Assembly (NCBI RefSeq): GCF_002584535.1
Contig: NZ_NUOT01000064.1
Location: 1-55,307 of the forward strand
DNA from: Bacillus cereus
GTDB lineage: Bacteria > Bacillota > Bacilli > Bacillales > Bacillaceae_G
Direction of reading: 5' to 3'
DNA: 55,307 nucleotides
Position 1 is the first letter of the stretch; every line of letters starts with the position of its first letter. The notes under the pieces were generated by a model that was given only the letters and a program-made list of their open reading frames with translations, was not told the origin of the DNA and searched no databases. Of the stretch, positions 7,851-16,739 are shown piece by piece. Position numbers and translations under genes: made by a program.

Positions 7851-8346
7851 TGAACCTCTATCACTAAAATGTAAAGTCTATGACATAATATAGATTTTAC
7901 TTCATTTTTCGACAAAAAATTTGTTATAGTAAGATTAGGTTGCTGTTCTAGATTTTGGGTAACCTTACCACTAATTGTCTTAATTACCCCATGTTTATCT
8001 ACTTGAGCAATGATGTCTTGGTCATATATTTCATCATTTTTATATGATTGGGAAAGACATACTTCGGTTTGATTTTCTTGTAGGTTGAAATTTAACATCT
8101 TTTCAGTGGTAACTTGTTTTTGTTACGCGTTAACCTCTTGTACTTCATCTTTTAAGTATTTTTAGCAATATTTCCTATTGTTACGTTTTGTGGTTCAGTT
8201 TATTTACTAATTATCAAGCTAGGTTGAGTAACGTCAATGTTCACTTCATTGTTATCAATTTTTGGGGCACGATAATTGCTGTTACATGATAAGGGGTAGA
8301 ATAGAACAGAAGTAAGGAATATACTAGCAATTTTTATATTGTTCAT
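7838..8346 (-). pseudogene. nprB: Remnant of neutral protease gene nprB (signal peptide and propeptide only)
   Basis: Read on the minus strand from ATG 8346, the frame gives a signal peptide (MNNIKIASIFLTSVLFYPLS), an in-frame stop near 8200, a one-base frameshift near 8160, another stop near 8126, and then an uninterrupted stretch from 8098 matching the propeptide (FTP/PepSY region) of bacillolysin-type proteases (DQDIIAQVDKHGVIKTISG, VTQNLEQQPNL). The whole catalytic domain is absent; the frame runs out in the terminator. By published knowledge nprB lies divergently beside plcR in B. cereus, which supports the assignment. The gene is dead here. Confidence 0.7.
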
Positions 8347-8414
8347 CTCTAACATTTGGAGTCTTGTATTTGTATAAGATGATTTACAAGAAAGGTGTGC
8401 TAAATGATATATAT

Positions 8415-8430
8415 TATGCAATATTTCATG
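8415..8430. promoter_or_regulatory. PlcR box upstream of plcR
   Basis: TATGCAATATTTCATG fits the PlcR consensus at nine of ten fixed positions. It is 82 bases before plcR and 69 bases before the dead nprB start. The position agrees with known positive autoregulation of plcR; it once may have served both genes. Confidence 0.65.
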
Positions 8431-8511
8431 TCTAAAAGTGCCGAAAAACTATTATTGTAGTGGTATGACAACTTAAAAAGTTAGATTTCTGTAATGGGAT
8501 GGTGAGCTATT

Positions 8512-9402
8512 ATGCACGCAGAAAAGCTGGGAGCTGAAATAAAGAAAATTAGAATGTTAAGAGGTTTAACACAAAAGCAGTTGTCTGAGAATATATGTCA
8601 TCAATCAGAAGTAAGCAGGATTGAGTCAGGAACGGTATATCCAAGTATGGATATACTGCAAGGGATTGCAGCAAAGCTAAGGGTTCCCATTATTCATTTT
8701 TATGAGGTTCTTCTTTATTCTGACCTCGAAAGAAAGAAAAAGTTTAAGAATCAAATTCAATTATTGTGTAAGAAGAAGCAGTATGATGAAATTCATAAAA
8801 TTGTTTCAGAGGAGTTAAAGAAAGAAGAATGTCATCCTGAATTTAAGCAATTTCTTCTATGGTATTATCATTTATCTTCTTATGCTTTAAAGAAAGTCAA
8901 TTTTGAATACTGCATCTCAGAGCTGAAAAATATAATCCATCGGCAATATGTTGGGGTAGATGTATTTCAAAATTTATATATCGAAAATTCGATTGCTATT
9001 ATTTATGCAGAAAATAACCATTTAGAAAAAGCTATTACATTATTTCAAGATATTTTACAACAGCTGGAGTCATTGCAGAGTGATCAAGATTTTGTTGTTA
9101 AGGTTCGATATAATTATGCGAAAGCTTTATGTTTAAATAATGAATATGCAAAGTCGCTTCAGCAAGTAGATAAAGCAATTGAAACGTCGCGACTTATTGG
9201 GAGTATGCAGCTTCTTGGGCAACTGTACTATCAAAAGGGAGAGTGCTTAGAGAAATTAATTTATCCGCCAAGTGAAGTTACAGTTGTTTATGAAAAGGCT
9301 TTATTATTTTTTGATTTACTAGATTTACATTCTCAAAAAGAGATATTATTAGCAAAAATGGGATTAGCTGATCGTAATGAACAGACAATATTCTCTAGCT
9401 AA
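8512..9402 (+). CDS. plcR: PlcR, quorum-sensing virulence regulator
   Basis: 296 residues. An N-terminal XRE helix-turn-helix (AEKLGAEIKKIRMLRGLTQ, CHQSEVSRIESG) is followed by five TPR-like helical repeats (for example VFQNLYIENSIAIIYAENNH, VRYNYAKALCLNNEYAKSL) that bind the imported PapR peptide. On peptide binding the dimer activates secreted toxins, phospholipases and proteases at TATGNANNNNTNCATA boxes. The frame is intact, unlike the nonsense-mutated B. anthracis allele. It is about ten residues longer than the PlcR I recall (285), with an unusual end DRNEQTIFSS. GGATGGTGAG precedes the ATG. Its partner peptide gene papR lies 266 bases downstream. Confidence 0.95.
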   Translation: MHAEKLGAEIKKIRMLRGLTQKQLSENICHQSEVSRIESGTVYPSMDILQGIAAKLRVPIIHFYEVLLYSDLERKKKFKNQIQLLCKKKQYDEIHKIVSEELKKEECHPEFKQFLLWYYHLSSYALKKVNFEYCISELKNIIHRQYVGVDVFQNLYIENSIAIIYAENNHLEKAITLFQDILQQLESLQSDQDFVVKVRYNYAKALCLNNEYAKSLQQVDKAIETSRLIGSMQLLGQLYYQKGECLEKLIYPPSEVTVVYEKALLFFDLLDLHSQKEILLAKMGLADRNEQTIFSS

Positions 9403-9424
9403 TTAAATTTATCCCGCTATTCGT

Positions 9425-9561
9425 GGGCAGTAATTCCCCCACTTCAAGATTAAGAGAAAGAAGAGGAAGATAGGTGGAAGATAACTGCCCGTAAAAGCCC
9501 AGTCGGTGAGGGCTAACAATCAGTGTGGGATGAAGAGTACTCCCACTGATGGAAGTTTCAT
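9425..9561 (+). repeat. Intergenic repeat family A, copy between plcR and papR
   Basis: Starts GGGCAGTAATTCCCCC, contains an internal AACTGCCCGTAAAAG and ends with a hairpin ATCAGTGTGGG / CCCACTGAT followed by GGAAGTTTCA. The same blocks occur at 42355-42511 on the other strand. Its presence lengthens the plcR-papR gap and puts a stem-loop between the two genes. It is of the type of the B. cereus bcr repeats; the family number is not assigned. Confidence 0.75.
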
Positions 9562-9594
9562 TCTATATTTTTAAATAATGAAACCATAAGAGAA

Positions 9595-9610
9595 TATGCA
9601 TAATTGCATT
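9595..9610 (+). promoter_or_regulatory. PlcR box upstream of papR
   Basis: TATGCATAATTGCATT fits the consensus at nine of ten fixed positions and lies 58 bases before the papR ATG, giving papR its own PlcR-activated promoter. Confidence 0.65.
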
Positions 9611-9668
9611 TTTAAAAGAAATTATTTCATGATATATTTAAAGAAAATAGAGCATAGGGTGATGAGTG

Positions 9669-9806
9669 ATGAAAAAAATTCTTGCATGCGGTTTAATGGC
9701 AATGGCAATGCTAGCTGGTATTGCATTCGGAGTGAGTCAAGATCACGCATTAACAAATCAACAGGAACAAGTACAATTAGCTTCAGATATGCCATTTGAA
9801 CATTAA
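9669..9806 (+). CDS. papR: PapR signalling peptide precursor
   Basis: 45 residues: a Sec signal peptide (MKKILACGLMAMAMLAGIAF), a short linker and the C-terminus QVQLASDMPFEH. The exported precursor is cut outside the cell to a C-terminal hepta- or pentapeptide (here SDMPFEH / MPFEH), which is taken back up by the Opp system and activates PlcR. The motif (L/M/V)PFE(F/Y/H) defines PapR specificity groups, and the strain here has Met at the first and His at the last position. A GTGATGAGTGATG stretch serves as a modest ribosome site. A terminator follows directly. Confidence 0.92.
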   Translation: MKKILACGLMAMAMLAGIAFGVSQDHALTNQQEQVQLASDMPFEH

Positions 9807-9810
9807 GATA

Positions 9811-9843
9811 AAAAAAGAACCCAAGTGAGGGTTCTTTATTTTT
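9811..9843 (+). terminator. Terminator of papR
   Basis: AAAGAACCC and GGGTTCTTT around a six-base loop, followed by ATTTTT. Confidence 0.85.
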
Positions 9844-9976
9844 GTTAGGGATAAAAGTGTTAGATAATTCAAAGCTCTTGAATGTGTAGTCAAAGGTTTA
9901 GGTATGTAAGAATGATTATTATTCCTTGCTCTTAACACCTTCAGCAATCACACTAAAGAGAAGAGAATCGTGAAAA

Positions 9977-10002
9977 AACGTTACAATCACCATTGTAACG
10001 TT
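9977..10002 (-). terminator. Terminator overlapping the uvsE stop codon
   Basis: On the minus strand AACGTTACAAT / ATTGTAACGTT has a four-base loop and ends in TTTTTT. The stop codon (9987-9989) and the last sense codons lie inside the hairpin. Confidence 0.8.
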
Positions 10003-10940
10003 GCGCTGCTTATTCGTTTCATTCCTCTTATAGAAGCAAGTTCATCTACTAGCTGAAAAAGTGCTAAATCTTTTTGTTTACTCTCAATCATAATGTCAAA
10101 ATCTTGATTTACTGCATTGGCAATATGTAAAAAGGGATTTATAAATGCAGTATCAATATAATTAGCGTGGGATCTGAATTCCTTCTCTGATTTTGGTGAA
10201 GAAATATGGATCTTAGGAATGGTATTTGTATGATTCCATGTTTCGAAAATAGCTGGTAGTAGTGTCTCTAACGGTTCATCACAAAGATTTGCCATGTGAT
10301 GATGATAATCAAATACAAAAGGGATTCTTTCTTGCTTACAAACGGCCAATGTTTCAGAGGCTGTATAGGTTTTATCATCATTTTCAAGTGTCATTTGCTG
10401 TTTGATATGGAAAGGGAGCTTTTTTAAGTTTTCATGAAAGCGCAGTAAAGCTTTCTCTTTGTTGCCGTATGCACCTCCAATATGAATGTTAATGTAGGAA
10501 GAGTCTGCGAGTCCCATTGCATCTAATACGTTATAGTGATACATCATATCTAAAACCGCATTGTCTGTAACATGAGGTTTTTCACTTGTAAATAATGTGA
10601 ACTGATTTGGATGAAAGCTGACTCGTAAGTTATACTCTCGAATTAATTCTCCCATCTTACGCCAAAATGGTGTAAATGTATCGATATAATTAAAATCAAC
10701 TTCAGGGTGGGTGGCGAGTGGGACGATAGAAGATGATAATCGGTATAATGGAATTTCATGTGCGATATTATAATGCAGGATACGTAATGTATGCATAAGG
10801 TTTTGCATTGTAATGTTATATAATTTTTCTTCTCGTTCCTGTTTGCCAAGCTTTTTCCACGTTGTAAATGTCATTGTTTTAGCAGGGGAACAGTCCCACA
10901 AAGCGACTGCATGTGAGACATACCCAAAGCGCATAATCAT
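9987..10940 (-). CDS. uvsE: UV damage endonuclease (UVDE family)
   Basis: 317-residue TIM-barrel endonuclease that nicks DNA 5' of UV photoproducts. It has the family N-terminus [10 protein letters not shown] and metal-site motifs [53 protein letters not shown] and [10 protein letters not shown]. It corresponds to B. subtilis YwjD/UvsE and sits next to cardiolipin synthase as in that species. GGGGGTAGGG precedes the start. Confidence 0.93.
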   Translation of the reverse strand: MIMRFGYVSHAVALWDCSPAKTMTFTTWKKLGKQEREEKLYNITMQNLMHTLRILHYNIAHEIPLYRLSSSIVPLATHPEVDFNYIDTFTPFWRKMGELIREYNLRVSFHPNQFTLFTSEKPHVTDNAVLDMMYHYNVLDAMGLADSSYINIHIGGAYGNKEKALLRFHENLKKLPFHIKQQMTLENDDKTYTASETLAVCKQERIPFVFDYHHHMANLCDEPLETLLPAIFETWNHTNTIPKIHISSPKSEKEFRSHANYIDTAFINPFLHIANAVNQDFDIMIESKQKDLALFQLVDELASIRGMKRISSATLQW

Positions 10941-10975
10941 CTGCCCTACCCCCGTTAATTATTAAAAGTTTCATT

Positions 10976-12169
10976 TCATAAGAAAAATGCTAGTAACGTT
11001 CCAATCCATTCTTTTCCTTTATCAACAAGGGAAAGAGAAGCGACATCTTTCCAAGTAAGCAATGTAGACCCTTCGATATCTTTGCTAATTTGAACCTTAA
11101 TTTCTTGTATAAAAGCTGAGTCATAAAGGAGACAATTTATTTCATGATTAATATATAAGCTTCTCATATCAAAATTAGCTGTTCCGATATCACAAATATG
11201 ATTATCTACCATAATAATTTTTGCATGAAAAAAACCTTGTTGAAATTCATAAATGTTACATCCTACCTTCATCAATTTCCGGCAGTATGGTAGTTTAGCT
11301 TCGCGAACGAGCGGGTGGTCTGCTTTTTTAGGAACGAGAATTGTAATGCGAACACCTCGTTTCTTTGCTTGTAATAATGCATTCATTACTATTTTTCCCG
11401 GAACAAAATAGGGTGTGCCAATGTATAATTCTTCTTTTGCACTTTCAATCAGTGATACAAATGTTTCCTGTAAATAAGCACCGTCTGTTGGGATAAAGCG
11501 GTGCAATATAGGACCTGGTAGTTGTTTGGGAAAAAGTGCCACTTCTTCTAGTAAATCTTCATTTGTATCATCGCGCCAATCGTGCAAAAATTGTTTTTGT
11601 AAATCTTGTACGCCTTCTCCAGTTAGGCGTAAATGATAATCACGCCAAAGGCCAAGTTCTGGATCACGCCCTAAATATTCTTCTCCGATGTTGAATCCCC
11701 CAATATAGCCAATCTTCCCGTCGATAATCGTAATTTTTCTATGATTTCTTTGGTTTGCAGAAAAAAAGAGAAAAGGGATCTTGATTTTATGACAATATGA
11801 AAAAGATACACCGTGTTGTCGCATTGAGCGAATCGCCTCATCTGATAAATGATGGCTTCCTATACGATCGAGAAGTAGACGTACTTCTATCCCTTGTTTT
11901 GCCTTTTCAGTGAGAAGTTGTAAAAAGGTGTGACTAATTTCATCATTTTTGACAATGAAAAATAGAATATGTATATGGTGTTTTGCCTCCTGTATATCCA
12001 GAAATAAATCATTATATAAATTTGTTCCCCATGTATACAATTTAAAATTGCCGCGTCGTAAAGGAAAAGGGCGGGGCTTTACTTTTTTTAAATGATGTGT
12101 TCTTCCGAGCAAAAAGTCGAGTGAGACCCATATGATTAAGCCTATTAGTAAGAGAGATAAAAAGACCAT
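10976..12169 (-). CDS. clsB: Cardiolipin synthase, two-HKD phospholipase D family
   Basis: Condenses phosphatidylglycerol to cardiolipin at the membrane. 397 residues from ATG 12169 with a single N-terminal membrane anchor (SLLLIGLIIWVSLDFLL) and two HKD catalytic motifs, HRKITIIDGKIGYIGGFNIG and HAKIIMVDNHICDIGTANFD. It is shorter than ClsA, which has two N-terminal helices; matches YwjE/ClsB by size and position. An AGGAGG ribosome site precedes the ATG; an in-frame TTG two codons earlier is less likely. Confidence 0.92.
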   Translation of the reverse strand: MVFLSLLLIGLIIWVSLDFLLGRTHHLKKVKPRPFPLRRGNFKLYTWGTNLYNDLFLDIQEAKHHIHILFFIVKNDEISHTFLQLLTEKAKQGIEVRLLLDRIGSHHLSDEAIRSMRQHGVSFSYCHKIKIPFLFFSANQRNHRKITIIDGKIGYIGGFNIGEEYLGRDPELGLWRDYHLRLTGEGVQDLQKQFLHDWRDDTNEDLLEEVALFPKQLPGPILHRFIPTDGAYLQETFVSLIESAKEELYIGTPYFVPGKIVMNALLQAKKRGVRITILVPKKADHPLVREAKLPYCRKLMKVGCNIYEFQQGFFHAKIIMVDNHICDIGTANFDMRSLYINHEINCLLYDSAFIQEIKVQISKDIEGSTLLTWKDVASLSLVDKGKEWIGTLLAFFL

Positions 12170-12259
12170 TATCAAATTACCTCCTGCGAATTCATTTTTA
12201 TAGTTTCACCTAAATAAACAGCTTTATGAAAAAATATTGTGTTGTATAACAAAAAACTG

Positions 12260-12287
12260 TTGACTGAATGCTCACTCATTATATAAT
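12260..12287 (+). promoter_or_regulatory. Promoter with embedded FadR-like operator for the fatty-acid degradation operon
   Basis: TTGACT, 16-base spacer and TATAAT form a sigma-A promoter. The spacer and its edges (12265-12282, TGAATGCTCACTCATTAT) resemble the Bacillus FadR operator TGAATGAMTANTCATTCA. A repressor bound here would block RNA polymerase; acyl-CoA would release it. The TetR gene at 19101 is the likely repressor or a paralog. Confidence 0.65.
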
Positions 12288-12373
12288 GAGGATAGAGGAT
12301 ATAATTCAGAAAATTATTTATTTTCGAAGATTCTAAAAGAAAGAAGGCTTACAAAGAGAGGGGTAGCATAAAA

Positions 12374-14485
12374 ATGAATAGTTTACTGATCATTAATTGG
12401 CTGGCTGCCATTGCTGTTATTGCTTATGCGGGATATTTGTTTGTATATCTTATACGGACGAGGGTGGCCTACATACAACTAGGAAAAAAAGTAGAATTTG
12501 ACCGCCGCTTTAAAGAGCGATGGGATCTCCTGAAGGTCAACGTTTTCGGCCAAAAAAAATTGCTGAAAGATAAAAAAAGCGGCATCATGCACGTTATGTT
12601 TTTTTACGGATTTATTCTTGTCCAATTCGGAGCAATTGACTTCATTTGGAAAGGACTCGCACCAGGATCACATCTTCCACTTGGACCACTATACCCTGCA
12701 TTTACATTCTTCCAGGAAATTGTCACACTTATGATTTTAATCGCAGTTTTTTGGGCTTTTCATAGAAGGTATGTTGAAAAGCTTGTTCGTTTAAAACGTA
12801 ATTTTAAATCGGGCCTTGTTCTTATTTTTATTGGAGGCTTAATGCTTTCTGTACTACTTGGTAACGGCATGGGCATTATATGGCACGGTGAGGAACTTTC
12901 ATGGAGCGAACCAATTGCTTCTGGAATCGCTTACGTTTTTTCGGGAATAAATGAAACCGTAGCCATTTCGGTGTTCTATTTTTCTTGGTGGGTGCATCTA
13001 CTTATTTTGTTAACATTTTTAGTTTATGTACCACAATCAAAACACGCTCATTTAATTGCTGGACCGGCCAATGTATTTTTTAGCCGTCTTTCTAATCCAG
13101 GAAAACTTGAAAAAATTGATTTTGAAGATGAAACCCAAGAAACATTTGGTGTTGGAAAAATTGAAGACTTTAGACAGACACAACTTATTGATTTATACGC
13201 TTGTGTAGAATGCGGACGCTGTACGAGTATGTGCCCGGCAACAGGGACGGGCAAGATGCTGTCGCCAATGGATTTAATTTTAAAGCTTCGCGATCATTTA
13301 ACTGATAAGGGGGCAGCGGTGACATCAAAGGTACCGTGGGTTCCGGCAGTTGCATTTAACAATACCCAAGGAAATCAGTTAGCGATGATGACGGCTGGTC
13401 AAGGACAACAGGAGTCAGCTGCTACGGCGCTTTCATATGATCCGAGTTTAATCGGGGATGTCATTACAGAAGAAGAAATTTGGGCATGTACAACGTGCCG
13501 TAACTGCGAAGACCAGTGCCCTGTTATGAATGAGCATGTTGATAAAATTATTGATCTACGTCGTTATCTTGTTTTAACAGAAGGAAAGATGGATGCGGAA
13601 GCGCAGCGTGCAATGACAAATATTGAACGCCAAGGAAATCCGTGGGGGCTGAATCGTAAAGAGCGCGAAACATGGCGACAAGGTGATGATGAAGTAACGG
13701 TTCCGACTGTGAAAGAGAAAACGAAAGCTGGCGAAGAATTTGAATATTTATTCTGGGTTGGATCTATGGGATCGTATGATAATCGCAGTCAGAAAATTGC
13801 GATATCGTTTGCGAAGCTGATGAATAAAGCAGGCATATCATTTGCGATTCTTGGTAACAAAGAAAAGAACTCTGGAGATACACCACGACGCCTTGGAAAT
13901 GAGTTCGTATTCCAAGAGATGGCTACAAAGAACATTGAAGAGTTTGAAAAAGCAGGTGTGAAGAAAATTGTTACGATTGATCCGCATGCCTATAACACAT
14001 TTAAAAATGAGTATCCAGACTTTGGCTTACAAGCAGAAGTCTATCACCATACAGAATTATTAGCGCAGTGGGTGAAAGAAGGGCGATTAGAGCCGGTTCA
14101 CCGTATTGAAGAGACGATTACGTATCATGACTCCTGTTATTTAGGAAGATACAACGAAGTATATGAAGCACCGCGTAGTATTTTAAAAGCAATTCCAGGT
14201 GTGAAAGTTGTTGAAATGGAGCGTAATCGTGAAACTGGCATGTGCTGCGGCGCAGGCGGCGGACTTATGTGGATGGAAGAAACAACAGGTTCGCGCATTA
14301 ACGTTGCCCGTACAGAGCAGGCGCTTGCTGTGAAACCGTCAATTATTGGTACAGGATGTCCGTATTGCTTAACGATGATTAGTGACGGTACGAAAGCAAA
14401 AGAAGTAGAAGAGCAAGTTCAGACACTTGATGTAACAGAAATTTTAGAACGCTCTGTAATTGGACCTAAAAAAGAAGCTATGTAG
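12374..14485 (+). CDS. fadF: FadF-like membrane iron-sulfur oxidoreductase
   Basis: 703 residues. The first ~230 form a membrane domain like the gamma subunit of nitrate reductase (five or six helices), followed by two [4Fe-4S] ferredoxin motifs (CVECGRCTSMCP, CTTCRNCEDQCP) and two cysteine-rich CCG domains as in heterodisulfide reductase (DSCYLGRYN, CCGAGGGLMW, GTGCPYCLTM). By position and homology to B. subtilis FadF (YwjF) it probably passes electrons from acyl-CoA dehydrogenases and their flavoproteins to menaquinone during beta-oxidation. GAGAGGGG precedes the ATG. First gene of the fad cluster. Confidence 0.92.
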   Translation: MNSLLIINWLAAIAVIAYAGYLFVYLIRTRVAYIQLGKKVEFDRRFKERWDLLKVNVFGQKKLLKDKKSGIMHVMFFYGFILVQFGAIDFIWKGLAPGSHLPLGPLYPAFTFFQEIVTLMILIAVFWAFHRRYVEKLVRLKRNFKSGLVLIFIGGLMLSVLLGNGMGIIWHGEELSWSEPIASGIAYVFSGINETVAISVFYFSWWVHLLILLTFLVYVPQSKHAHLIAGPANVFFSRLSNPGKLEKIDFEDETQETFGVGKIEDFRQTQLIDLYACVECGRCTSMCPATGTGKMLSPMDLILKLRDHLTDKGAAVTSKVPWVPAVAFNNTQGNQLAMMTAGQGQQESAATALSYDPSLIGDVITEEEIWACTTCRNCEDQCPVMNEHVDKIIDLRRYLVLTEGKMDAEAQRAMTNIERQGNPWGLNRKERETWRQGDDEVTVPTVKEKTKAGEEFEYLFWVGSMGSYDNRSQKIAISFAKLMNKAGISFAILGNKEKNSGDTPRRLGNEFVFQEMATKNIEEFEKAGVKKIVTIDPHAYNTFKNEYPDFGLQAEVYHHTELLAQWVKEGRLEPVHRIEETITYHDSCYLGRYNEVYEAPRSILKAIPGVKVVEMERNRETGMCCGAGGGLMWMEETTGSRINVARTEQALAVKPSIIGTGCPYCLTMISDGTKAKEVEEQVQTLDVTEILERSVIGPKKEAM

Positions 14486-14597
14486 TACGTAAGAATCTAT
14501 ACAACTTTAGAAAGAGGTGCAAGATTTGCACCTCTTCTCAGCGTAGGAGTACCGAGCGTGCGCTCAGCGCCGAAAAAAAGAAATGGGGGAAATAAAC

Positions 14598-15779
14598 GTG
14601 GTAAGAACAGTTATTTTAAGTGCTGCAAGAACACCGGTTGGAAAATTTGGGGGATCTTTAAAGGATGTTAAAGCAACGGAACTTGGAGGAATTGCGATTA
14701 AAGCTGCGCTTGAACGAGCGAATGTTGCTGCAAATGATGTTGAAGAAGTTATATTTGGAGCGGTGATTCAAGGCGGACAGGGGCAAATTCCTTCGCGCCA
14801 GGCAGCAAGAGAAGCTGGACTTCCTTGGGAAACTCGTACAGAAACAGTGAATAAAGTTTGTGCATCGGGACTACGTGCTGTGACGTTAGCGGATCAGGTT
14901 ATTCGCACTGGGGATCAAACGCTTATTGTAGCGGGTGGAATGGAATCGATGAGCAATAGTCCTTATATTCTACAAGGTGCCCGCTGGGGATATCGGATGG
15001 GACATAATCAAGTTGCTGATTTAAATATAGTAGATGGCTTAACATGTTCATTTTCTGGTATACATATGGGCGTGTATGGCGGGGAAGTCGCGAAGGAGGA
15101 TGGAATCTCTCGCGAAGCGCAAGATGAATGGGCGTACCGTAGTCATCAGCGCGCAGTTGCTGCGCAAAAAGAAGGAAGATTTGAAGAAGAAATCGTTCCT
15201 GTTTCAGTACCGCAGCGCAAAGGAGATCCGATTGTTGTTACAAAAGATGAAGCGCCACGTGAGGATACAACAATTGAAAAGTTAGCGAAATTAAAACCTG
15301 TATTTGATCCGGCAGCAACAGTAACAGCTGGGAATGCACCTGGATTAAATGACGGCGGGGCAGCGCTTGTATTAATGAGTGAAGACAGAGCGCAGCAAGA
15401 AGGAAGAAAACCGTTAGCGACAATTTTAGCGCATACAGCCATTGCAGTAGAAGCGAAGGATTTCCCAAGAACGCCAGGTTATGCAATTAACGAACTTTTG
15501 AAACAAACAGGTAAGACTGTGGATGAGATTGACTTATTTGAGATTAACGAAGCCTTTGCAGCAGTTGCAATTGCGAGTGCAAATATTGCAGGAATTGATC
15601 CGGAGAAAATTAACGTAAATGGCGGCGCGGTTGCGATGGGTCATCCAATTGGAGCAAGCGGAGCACGGATTATTGTAACGCTTATTCATGCGCTGAAGCA
15701 GCGCGGCGGTGGAATTGGAATTGCATCGATTTGCAGCGGTGGCGGTCAAGGCGACGCGATTATGATTGAGGTTCATTAA
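14598..15779 (+). CDS. Acetyl-CoA C-acyltransferase (thiolase)
   Basis: 393-residue thiolase, last step of beta-oxidation or condensation of two acetyl-CoA. Nucleophile Cys in NKVCASGLRAV, His in VAMGHPIGASG, and the second Cys in ICSGGGQGD. Start chosen at GTG 14598, seven bases behind GGGGGA, which gives the usual MVRTVILSAARTPVG; an ATG five codons upstream overlaps that ribosome site. A hairpin (AAGAGGTGCAA/TTGCACCTCTT, 14511-14536) sits between fadF and this gene and may cut read-through. Like MmgA of B. subtilis. Confidence 0.93.
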   Translation: MVRTVILSAARTPVGKFGGSLKDVKATELGGIAIKAALERANVAANDVEEVIFGAVIQGGQGQIPSRQAAREAGLPWETRTETVNKVCASGLRAVTLADQVIRTGDQTLIVAGGMESMSNSPYILQGARWGYRMGHNQVADLNIVDGLTCSFSGIHMGVYGGEVAKEDGISREAQDEWAYRSHQRAVAAQKEGRFEEEIVPVSVPQRKGDPIVVTKDEAPREDTTIEKLAKLKPVFDPAATVTAGNAPGLNDGGAALVLMSEDRAQQEGRKPLATILAHTAIAVEAKDFPRTPGYAINELLKQTGKTVDEIDLFEINEAFAAVAIASANIAGIDPEKINVNGGAVAMGHPIGASGARIIVTLIHALKQRGGGIGIASICSGGGQGDAIMIEVH

Positions 15780-15797
15780 TAAAAAGGGGGAGAAAAA

Positions 15798-16649
15798 ATG
15801 AGTGTACAAAAAATTGTGGTAATCGGTGCGGGGCAAATGGGTTCAGGTATTGCACAGGTGTGTGCAATGGCAGGCTATGATGTGTATATGCAAGATTTGA
15901 AGCAAGACCAATTAGATCGGGGATTATCCATTATTACAAAAAACTTAGCACGCCAAGTAGAAAAAGGGCGCATGGATGAAGAGTCAAAGGAAGCAACTTT
16001 AAATCGTCTTACTGCGACGCTTGAATTGGATTGTGTAAAAGAAGCGGATCTTGTCATTGAGGCAGCCGTTGAGAAAATGGATATTAAAAAGAAAATTTTC
16101 GCGAATTTAGATGAAATTGCACCAGAACATACAATTTTGGCAACAAATACATCTTCCTTACCAATTACCGAAATCGCAGCGGTAACAAACCGCCCAGAGA
16201 AAGTAATCGGTATGCACTTTATGAATCCAGTTCCAGTGATGAAGCTTGTTGAAATTATCCGCGGGCTTGCAACAGACGATGCGGTATACGAAACAATCGA
16301 AGACATTACAAAGAAAATCGGAAAAGTACCTGTTGAAGTAAATGACTTCCCTGGGTTTGTTTCTAACCGTATTTTATTACCGATGATCAATGAAGCGATT
16401 TATACGCTATATGAAGGTGTGGCGACAAAAGAAGCGATTGATGAAGTAATGAAGCTTGGTATGAACCACCCTATGGGACCACTGACGTTAGCGGATTTTA
16501 TCGGCTTAGATACGTGTTTATACATTATGGAAGTTCTGCATGAAGGACTAGGAGATAGTAAGTATCGCCCATGTCCATTATTACGTAAGTATGTAAATGC
16601 AGGGTGGTTAGGAAGAAAAACAGGACGCGGTTTCTACGTATACGAGTAA
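15798..16649 (+). CDS. 3-hydroxyacyl-CoA (3-hydroxybutyryl-CoA) dehydrogenase
   Basis: 283 residues with a Rossmann NAD site [19 protein letters not shown], catalytic His in [15 protein letters not shown], the Ser/Asn region [14 protein letters not shown] and the C-terminal helical dimer domain ending [11 protein letters not shown]. Oxidises 3-hydroxyacyl-CoA with NAD. Eighteen bases after the thiolase gene, with AAAAGGGGGAGAAAAA before the ATG. Like MmgB. Confidence 0.93.
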   Translation: MSVQKIVVIGAGQMGSGIAQVCAMAGYDVYMQDLKQDQLDRGLSIITKNLARQVEKGRMDEESKEATLNRLTATLELDCVKEADLVIEAAVEKMDIKKKIFANLDEIAPEHTILATNTSSLPITEIAAVTNRPEKVIGMHFMNPVPVMKLVEIIRGLATDDAVYETIEDITKKIGKVPVEVNDFPGFVSNRILLPMINEAIYTLYEGVATKEAIDEVMKLGMNHPMGPLTLADFIGLDTCLYIMEVLHEGLGDSKYRPCPLLRKYVNAGWLGRKTGRGFYVYE

Positions 16650-16739
16650 GGAAGATAAGGTAGATCTCCCTCTTTTTTACAAAGTAGTGGTCTTACCAGG
16701 AAGGTGAAAGAGGATATATAGCAAGTGGAGGCGGGGCGT

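Noticed and set aside
9596-9799. 67-codon frame overlapping papR
   Set aside because: It is out of frame with papR, which has the signal peptide and the PFEH motif; the longer frame has neither.
14511-14536. Hairpin between fadF and thiolase as a full terminator
   Set aside because: The stem is good but no T run follows; at most it attenuates or protects mRNA ends.
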